A stretch of DNA of 64,000 nt from Clostridium senegalense JC122 (GTDB taxonomy: Bacteria; Bacillota; Clostridia; Clostridiales; Clostridiaceae). Below, piece by piece: positions 57,780 to 64,000 of the stretch (positions are counted from its first letter, which is position 1; every line of letters begins with the position of its first letter). Location of the stretch: assembly GCF_000285575.1 (NCBI RefSeq), contig NZ_HE611050.1:40395-104394 (forward strand), in the 5' to 3' direction. The position numbers and the translations under genes were made by a program. The notes below the pieces were generated by a model. The model was given only the letters and a program-made list of their open reading frames with translations. It was not told the DNA's origin and did no database searches.

Positions 57780-58388
57780 TTACTTCTTTATGTAATCAGA
57801 TGCTTTTTTATGTTCAGATGAATTTATATGCTTTGAGTTATATATTTCTACAACTCTTTCGATACCATCAGCAGTCATATGTGGCAAATATGTCTCAATA
57901 TACCCCCAATTTCCTGTTTTCTGTATGATTTCTATAGCTTTTGCATCTGCTTCATTTTTTGAAATATCAGATGCAACCTCCATGTCTTTTGGGCTATTCT
58001 CACCGTTCATAGTCAAATTTACAGAACTATCTTTACTATTCTGTTCAACTTTAAAATTCATATATTCTAGAAATTCGCTCATAGGAATATATAATTTAGC
58101 TTCAGAACTTCCATCTTTTACAATTGTAATTAATGGATCTTTTAGCTTTATCTCATTTTTATTAAAATAAACCTTATCATTAGTAATAGCTGCTGATTTT
58201 ATACCTTCTGCTACAGGAATAGTAGAAAGCTGATCATTGGTAATAGTTGTTGATTTCTTTTCTTCTGTTACAAAAACATCAGAAGCCTTAGTATTTGTTT
58301 TTATTTTTCCTACTGTAAAAACAACTGAAGCTCCTATTATACCAATCGCTAAGCCTACAACTATGCTTTTAATATCAAATTTTTTCAT
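57780..58388 (-). CDS. Membrane-anchored stalk-domain-like protein, unknown function
   Basis: 202 aa. Basic N-terminus, one hydrophobic segment (residues 9-28), then an outside domain. Residues 70-130 (KVYFNKNEIKLKDPLITIVK, then LYIPMSEFLEYMNFKVE) resemble the stalk domain of copper-amine-oxidase type that is common on clostridial surface proteins. The C-terminal part (145-202) is helical. Likely cell-surface anchored; function unknown. Confidence 0.75.
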   Translation of the reverse strand: MKKFDIKSIVVGLAIGIIGASVVFTVGKIKTNTKASDVFVTEEKKSTTITNDQLSTIPVAEGIKSAAITNDKVYFNKNEIKLKDPLITIVKDGSSEAKLYIPMSEFLEYMNFKVEQNSKDSSVNLTMNGENSPKDMEVASDISKNEADAKAIEIIQKTGNWGYIETYLPHMTADGIERVVEIYNSKHINSSEHKKASDYIKK

Positions 58389-58601
58389 TTTTCTCTCCTC
58401 TTTATTTCGTCTAATTTATTATGTAAATGGTAAATCAAATCTAAAGTAAATTTCAACACCTACTCCATCCTTTTTCTTATTATAACGTAAAAATATGGTA
58501 AAATCCACTTCTGAATAATATGTTACTTAGTAAAATTACTCTATTTTTAGTTGTTAAATATAAAAATCCTTTATTTAAGTTTATTCTTGTAACATGCAAT
58601 G

Positions 58602-59078
58602 TTATTCCTTTGAAACAATATGTTCAATACCAGTCATATTTCCTGATAATTTTATTTTAAAAAACTCAGGAAACAGGTGATATTGCTCTAAATCTTCAAT
58701 CGGAAGCCAATACAAATATTCTTTTTCACCTTGTCCTCCATAGCTTTTACAAACAAAATCCATATTAGTGTTTTCTTTCATCAAATAGAAAAAGGCAATT
58801 TCATGATAACGTTCCTTTGTCATTTCTTCATGAAAAAAGTGTTCATGAACAAATACCAGCCTATCAATTTGAAATTTAATACCAGTTTCTTCAAATGTCT
58901 CACGAACAACAGCTTCTTCAGATGTTTCATTTAATTTTACTCTTCCACCAACTGAATAATAATAAGGCGCATTATCATTTTTAACCATAAGTATTTTTTT
59001 ATCTCTTATTATAATTGCGCCAACCCTGTAATTGAATATTCCTTCACTAGTTTTAAATGTTAAATCTTGCTCTTCCAT
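58602..59078 (-). CDS. Nudix hydrolase
   Basis: 158 aa with a full Nudix box, GRVKLNETSEEAVVRETFEE followed by TGI (G-x5-E-x7-REUxEExGU). It hydrolyses nucleoside diphosphates linked to another moiety; substrate not predictable. A GGGGGGAG site precedes the ATG. Residues 1-30 and the Y-rich C-terminus match small housekeeping-type members. Confidence 0.92.
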   Translation of the reverse strand: MEEQDLTFKTSEGIFNYRVGAIIIRDKKILMVKNDNAPYYYSVGGRVKLNETSEEAVVRETFEETGIKFQIDRLVFVHEHFFHEEMTKERYHEIAFFYLMKENTNMDFVCKSYGGQGEKEYLYWLPIEDLEQYHLFPEFFKIKLSGNMTGIEHIVSKE

Positions 59079-59344
59079 ACTCCCCCCCTATTCATTATAT
59101 GGATTGTTTTCTTTTCACATTTCCACTAAAACACCACATAAAAATACGCATATTCTTTTTTTATAATACTACGTTTTATAATTTACAATCATATAAATCG
59201 ATTATTATTTTACCGCACTTTATACACCTAAAACATTTAACCATTGTATTGTTACTTAATACTTCTCCACCAAAAACGGTAAATTTTTCTTTTAATCCAG
59301 CATTATCATTATCTAAGAAATATCACTATGAAATAGTCATATTC
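59079..59344. other. Gene-less gap downstream of the Nudix promoter
   Basis: AT-rich and without a supported gene. It includes a loose palindrome AAAATACGCATATT / AATACTACGTTTTA (59133-59178) that recalls the ACCGTA hairpins. Confidence 0.4.
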
Positions 59345-59663
59345 GTAAAGCTAAGCCATTTTATTCCAATAAAATATCTTTCTTTTAACTTATTACTACA
59401 TTATTTAATAATAAAAAATTGAAATAAGCTATTCATTGAAAATCGATTTAGAAACCCTTATAGATTTTTGTTTGATTTTTCTGACCTAATCCAAGGACGG
59501 ATTAGCCGGTGCATCAGACAAGGACGTCGCTTCTCCGGGTAGTCATAAAAATCAGATAAAAATATATTTAGAGTTTCTTTAAAATTTTCACAGACTAGCA
59601 TTTTAATTTTTTCATTATTACTTTTCGACACTATAATTTTGGAATTTTTAGGCTTAGTTTTAC
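59345..59663. mobile_element. Family C MITE-like element with GC-rich insert, 319 bp
   Basis: Ends GTAAAGCTAAGCC (59345-59357) and GGCTTAGTTTTAC (59651-59663) are inverted with one mismatch. Compared with the 214-bp copy at 52.83 kb it carries about 108 extra bases at roughly 59452-59560. No ORF. Confidence 0.82.
59471..59555. ncRNA. Candidate structured RNA or hairpin insert with twin AAGGAC loops
   Basis: Inside the family C element. An outer stem (TTTGATTTTTCTGAC with GTCATAAAAATCAG) encloses two hairpins: CTAATCC-AAGGAC-GGATTAG (59486-59505) and GAC-AAGGAC-GTC (59517-59528), the second within CCGG...CCGG (59506-59509, 59535-59538). Both apical loops are AAGGAC closed by C-G. It is far richer in GC than its surroundings. 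The GGA-in-loop pattern recalls CsrA/RsmE binding hairpins. It could instead be the end structure of a mobile element. Strand of transcription is unknown. Confidence 0.4.
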
Positions 59664-59728
59664 ACCTAGGATGAAATGGCTATAAAATTTTCTCTTACTA
59701 CATTAAATAAAAATTATGAAACTTCTGC

Positions 59729-60257
59729 TTATAATTTTCTTAAAACATATTTAGTAAAATCTTTTACTATATCATCATCAATTTGGCTTAAAACCTTATT
59801 TTTTAAAATTAATGATAAAATTACTAATCCTATAAAAACATTAATATATACATCTTTTAAATCGAAGGTAAAAAAACATTTAATGATATGTAATCTAAAC
59901 TTCCATTCCAAAAAACCTTGTCAATCAATGAACATATAGCACCAGAAAATATAAATGCATACATAATATTAATAATTTTGTTATTTCCAAATTGTTTATT
60001 TAAATATTGATAAAGCTGATATATTAATATACTCATAATTACTACTATTAAAATGTGTATATATTTACCAACACCTAATTGTAACATAGAATTAAACCAT
60101 GAATAGTCCCTATTGAACATAGGTTTAAAATATAATAAGGGCGGTAATATAGGGAATTTTTTATCAAAAAACTTGTTGTTGATTATTATTTTAATAATCT
60201 GATCTATTGCTACTAAAATAAACACTGATATATAAGTTTTTTATTTTGAGTTTTCAT
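59729..60257 (-). pseudogene. Signal peptidase II (LspA)-like gene with two frameshifts
   Basis: Three frame pieces read MKTQNKK, then FILVAIDQIIKIIINNKFFD to SGAICSLIDKVFWNGSLDYI, then FDLKDVYINVFIGLVILSLI. These match LspA: an N-terminal helix with DQ, the LIDK catalytic aspartate and the FDLKD catalytic aspartate, with four membrane helices. On the minus strand the breaks are at an A6 run (60237-60242, needs A7) and a T7 run (59870-59876, needs T8). Restored, it would be about 176 aa. Two lesions favour a decayed paralogue, since LspA is needed for the lipoproteins seen here and a functional copy probably lies elsewhere; homopolymer error is the alternative. Confidence 0.8.
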
Positions 60258-60474
60258 TTTTATTCTGCACCACCTCATATAGATAATCCTTACATAATAT
60301 ATAAATAAAATTTAATGAAATATATATTATCCATATTGTAACATATTTTGAAATATCACACTATATTTTTTAAGGACATATATTGGTTGTAACCCGCTTT
60401 ATAATAAAAATATAATTCAATTTTCTAAATTAAAGTTTAAAATTAAATTAACATATTTTATACTTTAGTTTTGT

Positions 60475-60633
60475 TATAGGGTTCCAAGTTGACTCTTAAA
60501 GTTATCTATTCCAAAACTTGGATACCTAAAATAGTGAGACATGCTCTGAATCACTTAGAATTCAACACTGCATCTTGTATAAAAATATTTTAAAGTTATT
60601 GAATAAATTTAAATTGGAGCTTGTTTCCCTATA
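60475..60633. mobile_element. Family A MITE-like element, 159 bp
   Basis: TATAGGGTTCCAAGTTGACT at left and GGAGCTTGTTTCCCTATA at right; almost identical to the 26.98-kb copy. The gap 60258-60474 beside it has no gene. Confidence 0.82.
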
Positions 60634-60659
60634 TTTACTCTACATTTTCTAAAATCTTA

Positions 60660-60751
60660 ATTATGTAACACTCTATATTCTATATCAATATAATATAAAA
60701 TAACGAGATAATAATATTAAATTATATAGTATAAATACGGAGTTGATATAT
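60660..60751 (+). promoter_or_regulatory. Conserved 5' region of tandem gene 1
   Basis: ATTATGTAACACT through to the ribosome site CGGAGTTGATATAT is nearly identical to 62402-62493 ahead of tandem gene 2, while sequence further upstream is unrelated. The duplicated unit therefore includes promoter and leader. No -35/-10 pair is certain. Confidence 0.65.
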
Positions 60752-62047
60752 ATGGCAAATTCACTGGTCTTTTCCGATGTTCCACAAGCATTAAAAACAC
60801 AAATCTATGGAAGTAACTTAAATCAACCGATAGCTGTTCAAACTGACTCAAATGGTAATTTACTTACTCAATTATCAAATACTGATGGAACTAATAACCC
60901 TTATAGTGTACCTTTGACAGCATTTAATGACTTAAGAACAATAATTTTGACACCTATGGCTGGTTGGACTTTTAATTACAACATTAATTCTGATTATATA
61001 ATAACTACTACTGCTAATGGAGGAACTGCAACCCAAGGAGACTCTATGGCAATATTAAGTACTAGCACTGCCAATAATGGTTCTGCAAGAATAGCAACTA
61101 GAAAAGTATTACGATATTCTCCTGGATTAGGGGCTTTAGCGCGCTTTACTGCAGCATTTACAGCTGGTGTTAATAATAGTCAACAAATTATAGGTCTAGG
61201 CGATGATACAGATGGCTTTTATTTTGGATATAACGGTACTAACTTTTCAATTCTACGTATACAAAATGGTACCTCAAACTGGACTTCACAAGCTAACTGG
61301 AATGTAGATACAATGGATGGTACTGGTCCTTCTGGGATGACACTTGATCCTACCAAGGGTAATGTATATACAATTCAATTTCAATGGCTTGGATTTGGCA
61401 TAATAAATTACTATGTTACTTCCACAACAACTGGTCAACCTATATTAGTCCATAGAATTGAATATCCTAATACTGCTATAGTACCATCTGTTTATAATCC
61501 TAGTTTCCCTTTAACAGCTAAAGTTGTTAATAATGGTAATACGTCTAATGTAGTATTAAAAACACCATCTGCAATGGCATTTTGTGAAGGTGATGGCTAT
61601 TCTCAAGCAATAATCACTAGAAATTCTATTTCTAGTTCCACTGGTTCACTGATACCAACACAACTAAATGTACTAACTTTGTTAAACACTTCTACTTTTG
61701 TCGGTAAAACTAATAGAACTCGTATACGTTTAGATTTTGTTTCCACTAGCATTCAAGGTACTGGTGATGTAAGATTTGATTTAATTAGAAATGGTACTTT
61801 TGGACTTCCATTGACATATACTTCAATCAATGCTAATACCAGTGTTATTCAATATTCTACAACTCAAACATCTGTTACTGGTGGGCTTCAAATATTCACT
61901 TTTGAAGTTCCAGCAAATTCAGGCTCTCAATTATTTTTGAATTCATTAAATATTCTTCTTGCTCCAGGTGAAACCTTAAGTCTTAGGGCTACCTCTGGTT
62001 TGCTTACTCAAATTGATTGCTCTTTTAGTTGGGAAGAGCTATGGTAA
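60752..62047 (+). CDS. Tandem paralogue 1, structural or surface protein of unknown function
   Basis: 431 aa, rich in Thr, Asn and Ser, poor in Lys and charged residues; no signal peptide or membrane segment. Residues 1-55 (SLVFSDVPQALKTQIYGSNL, then AVQTDSNGNLLTQ) look like a small adhesin/DUF6385-type module. Residues 85-270 look like a concanavalin-type beta sandwich (RFTAAFTAGVNNSQQIIGLG, DDTDGFYFGYNGTNF). Residues 285-431 form a further beta domain ending CSFSWEELW. It resembles spore-surface or phage-fibre proteins in composition, but I know no function. The ATG at 60752 follows CGGAG; an in-frame TTG at 60743 is less likely. Base composition is richer in GC than its surroundings. Confidence 0.8.
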   Translation: MANSLVFSDVPQALKTQIYGSNLNQPIAVQTDSNGNLLTQLSNTDGTNNPYSVPLTAFNDLRTIILTPMAGWTFNYNINSDYIITTTANGGTATQGDSMAILSTSTANNGSARIATRKVLRYSPGLGALARFTAAFTAGVNNSQQIIGLGDDTDGFYFGYNGTNFSILRIQNGTSNWTSQANWNVDTMDGTGPSGMTLDPTKGNVYTIQFQWLGFGIINYYVTSTTTGQPILVHRIEYPNTAIVPSVYNPSFPLTAKVVNNGNTSNVVLKTPSAMAFCEGDGYSQAIITRNSISSSTGSLIPTQLNVLTLLNTSTFVGKTNRTRIRLDFVSTSIQGTGDVRFDLIRNGTFGLPLTYTSINANTSVIQYSTTQTSVTGGLQIFTFEVPANSGSQLFLNSLNILLAPGETLSLRATSGLLTQIDCSFSWEELW

Positions 62048-62089
62048 ACAAGATTTTTATTGTTTAAATTTTAATTTAATAACTTTTAA

Positions 62090-62133
62090 TAACAAGGAAT
62101 CTTTTATTATTATTTTAAAGATTCCTTGTTAAA
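62090..62133 (+). terminator. Terminator of tandem gene 1
   Basis: TAACAAGGAATCTTT (62090-62104) pairs with AAAGATTCCTTGTTA (62117-62131). The gap 62134-62400 holds nothing else recognised. Confidence 0.85.
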
Positions 62134-62401
62134 TTTACGAAGTTATTATTTTATTTTTATCATATTTAAAATTTCAATATAAATATAATTATTTTACCTC
62201 TTTTTTAATTGAAGTCGTATATTAATTAAAATTTCAAAGAACATTTTAATTCCCACTTCAACAAGATTATGTCATGAAACATACTTCACATTGATGAACA
62301 AATGTAATGTTATCATGAATTATTTTCCATATATTGTGAATATAATATTCTTTAGTCTTAAAATAGAATTTGTATCTTAAATTAATTGTTCTTAAATCTG
62401 A

Positions 62402-62493
62402 ATTATGTAACACTACATATTCTATATAAATATACTATAAAATAATGAGATAATAATATTAAATTATATAGTATAAATACGGAGTTGATATAT
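62402..62493 (+). promoter_or_regulatory. Conserved 5' region of tandem gene 2
   Basis: Matches 60660-60751 closely, including GTAACACT, TATTCTATAT and the CGGAGTTGATATAT ribosome site. CATATTCTA at 62416 would fit a sporulation sigma -10 (CATAnnnTA), but copy 1 has TATATTCTA and no matching -35 is seen. Confidence 0.6.
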
Positions 62494-63789
62494 ATGGTAA
62501 ACTCATTGGTTTCTTCCAATGTTCCACAAGAATTAAAAACACAAATATATGGAATTAACTCAAACCAACCTGTAGCTATTCAAACTGACTCAGATGGTAA
62601 TTTGATTACTCAATTATCAAATACTGATGGAACTAATAATCCTTACAGCATACCCTTGACAGCATTTAGTGACTTAAGAACAATAGCATTGACACCTATG
62701 GCTGGTTGGACTTTTAATTACAACATTAATTCTGATTATATAATAACTACTACTGCTAATGGAGGAACTGCAACTCAAGGAGACTCTATGGCAATATTAA
62801 GTACAAGTACTGCCAATAATGGTTCTTCCAAAATAGCAACTAGAAGAGTACTACGATACTCTCCTGGATTAGGTGGGTTAGCACGTTTTACTGCAGTATT
62901 TACAACTGGTGTTACTAATAGCCAACAAATTATAGGTTTAGGCGATGATACAGACGGTTTTTATTTTGGATATAATGGTACTGACTTTTCAATTCTACGT
63001 ATACAAAATGGTACCTCAAATTGGATTTCACAAGCTAATTGGAATGTAGATAAAATGAATGGTACTGGACCTTCTGGTATGACACTTGATCCTACAAAGG
63101 GTAATGTATATACAATTCAATTTCAATGGCTTGGATTTGGCGTAATAAACTATTACGTTACTTCCACTACAACTGGTCAACCTATATTAGTCCATAGAAT
63201 TCAGTACCCTAACACAGCTATAGTACCATCTGTTTATAATCCTAGTTTTCCTTTAACAGCTAAAGTTGTTAATAGTGGTAATACGTCTAATGTAGTATTA
63301 AAAACACCATCTGCAATGGCATTTTGTGAAGGTGATGGTTATTCTCAAGCAATAATTACTAGAAATTCTGCTGCTAATTCAGTTTCTTTAAGCACACCGA
63401 CAAACCAAAATGGATTGACTATTTTAAACACCTCCACTTTTGCTAGTAAAGTTAATAGAACTCGCATACGTTTAGATTTTGTTTCTACTAGTGTTCAAGG
63501 AGAAAGAGCTGTTCTATTCAAGTTAGTTAGAAATGCTACTTTTGGAACTACACTTTCCTATACTCCAATCAATGCAAATACTAGTGTTATTCAATATTCT
63601 ACAACTCAAACTTCTGCCACTGGTGGAATACAAATATTTTCTTTTGAAAGTCCAATAAATTCGGGTTCTCAACTATTTTTAAATTCATTAAATATTACTC
63701 TCGCTCCTGGTGAAACTTTAACTCTTCAGGTAACATCTAGTAATAGTACTCAACTCGATTGTTCTTTCAGTTGGGAAGAACTATGGTAA
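62494..63789 (+). CDS. Tandem paralogue 2, structural or surface protein of unknown function
   Basis: 431 aa, the same length as paralogue 1 and about 85-90% identical by eye. Differences cluster at residues 290-320 (NSAANSVSLSTPTNQNGLTI against NSISSSTGSLIPTQLNVLTL) and in the last domain; the central beta-sandwich is almost unchanged. Identical ending SFSWEELW. Its own 5' region and terminator copy those of gene 1, so this is a duplication of a whole transcription unit. The ATG at 62494 follows CGGAG. Confidence 0.8.
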   Translation: MVNSLVSSNVPQELKTQIYGINSNQPVAIQTDSDGNLITQLSNTDGTNNPYSIPLTAFSDLRTIALTPMAGWTFNYNINSDYIITTTANGGTATQGDSMAILSTSTANNGSSKIATRRVLRYSPGLGGLARFTAVFTTGVTNSQQIIGLGDDTDGFYFGYNGTDFSILRIQNGTSNWISQANWNVDKMNGTGPSGMTLDPTKGNVYTIQFQWLGFGVINYYVTSTTTGQPILVHRIQYPNTAIVPSVYNPSFPLTAKVVNSGNTSNVVLKTPSAMAFCEGDGYSQAIITRNSAANSVSLSTPTNQNGLTILNTSTFASKVNRTRIRLDFVSTSVQGERAVLFKLVRNATFGTTLSYTPINANTSVIQYSTTQTSATGGIQIFSFESPINSGSQLFLNSLNITLAPGETLTLQVTSSNSTQLDCSFSWEELW

Positions 63790-63826
63790 AGGAAAATTTT
63801 TGTTATTTTAATTTAATAATTTTTTA

Positions 63827-63871
63827 ATAACAGGGAACCTTTCAATAATTATTTTAAAGGTTCCTTGTTAA
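63827..63871 (+). terminator. Terminator of tandem gene 2
   Basis: TAACAGGGAACCTTT pairs with AAAGGTTCCTTGTTA (one mismatch), similar in sequence and placement to the hairpin after gene 1. Confidence 0.83.
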
Positions 63872-63874
63872 TTT

Positions 63875-64000
63875 TATAGGGTTCCAAATTAAATTTTAAA
63901 CTTATTCATTTATCAAATAAGAAAACTCAAATTAATATTTTATCAATAACTAAAACTAACAGATTATTTTAGTTAAGAGTTAATAGTGAACAGTTACTAG
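63875..64000. repeat. Family B repeat, cut by the window end
   Basis: TATAGGGTTCCAAATTAAATTTTAAACTTATTC and the following AAAACTCAAATTAATATTTT match the left end of the 8.71-kb copy; AGTTAAGAGTTAATAGTGAA near 63971 is the inner-element end. The element continues beyond the window. Confidence 0.75.

Noticed and set aside
44389..59078. Integron-style cassette array
   Set aside because: Gene orientation and recurring palindromes suggested it, but there is no integrase and the palindromes lack attC-type RYYYAAC/GTTRRRY ends; most are well placed as terminators.
59673..59939. Plus-strand 87-aa ORF at 59676-59939
   Set aside because: It is antisense to the recognisable LspA-like pseudogene and has no ribosome site.
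62402..62493. Sporulation sigma-K promoter for the tandem genes
   Set aside because: CATATTCTA fits the -10 in one copy only, and no AC-type -35 lies at the right distance, so the assignment is too weak.

Overview
The window is a stretch of a low-GC Bacillota chromosome, most probably a Clostridium (sensu stricto). The grounds are the very AT-rich sequence, strong GGAGG-type ribosome sites with frequent TTG and GTG starts, a Spo0E-like phosphatase, HprK, a YnzC-like protein, and a nine-gene V-type ATPase operon in the ntpFIKECGABD order. The species cannot be fixed from the sequence alone. Most genes lie on the minus strand.

Layout. 0.4-7.7 kb: an ABC-F ATPase, glutaminase glsA convergent with an AGCS amino-acid:cation symporter, tRNA-Leu(CAA) and a lipoprotein. 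7.8-14.4 kb: a folate/p-aminobenzoate cluster (pabA, pabB, pabC, folE, an HD-domain hydrolase, folP, a folB-folK fusion), with a 22-codon ORF just upstream of pabA. 14.6-21.8 kb: a PHP phosphoesterase, a lipoprotein, dinB, a GH3-family adenylate-forming enzyme, an M18 aminopeptidase, hprK and ynzC. 22-25.4 kb: a Spo0E-like protein, arginase, and a likely RRNPP-type peptide-signalling locus made of an HTH ORF, a TPR ORF in the -1 frame and a 48-aa secreted-peptide gene. 25.7-30.5 kb: a flavodiiron protein, a HelD-like helicase and peptide deformylase. 30.7-39.2 kb: the V-ATPase operon; its rotor subunit carries the full Na+ ligand set, so it probably moves sodium. 39.7-44.1 kb: a B12-radical SAM protein overlapping a methyltransferase-like gene, a membrane-anchored beta-propeller and a HAM1-like pyrophosphatase. 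44.4-60.3 kb: an accessory island of small, mostly single-gene units nearly all on the minus strand (three GNATs, MazG-like, OsmC, 2H phosphoesterase, MBL hydrolase, methyltransferase, cytidine deaminase, Nudix, VanZ, a sigma/anti-sigma pair), including a broken kinase and a broken signal peptidase II paralogue. 60.7-63.8 kb: two tandem, nearly identical 431-aa proteins of unknown role.

Intergenic DNA is rich in non-autonomous repeats. Family A is about 159 bp with imperfect TATAGGG...CCCTATA ends. Family B elements reach 720 bp and are nested, A-like ends around an inner inverted-repeat element; copies lie at both window edges. Family C has GTAAAGCTAAGCC/GGCTTAGTTTTAC ends, and one copy carries a GC-rich insert predicted to fold into two hairpins with the same AAGGAC loop.

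The observations most worth checking are the RRNPP locus split at an A7 slippery tract, the small ORF ahead of pabA, the AAGGAC two-hairpin insert, the tandem 431-aa genes with a shared 5' region, and the fact that every broken gene here is broken at a homopolymer, which could be biology or assembly error. Start codons were chosen by ribosome-site spacing; all family names rest on motif recognition, since no database search was possible.
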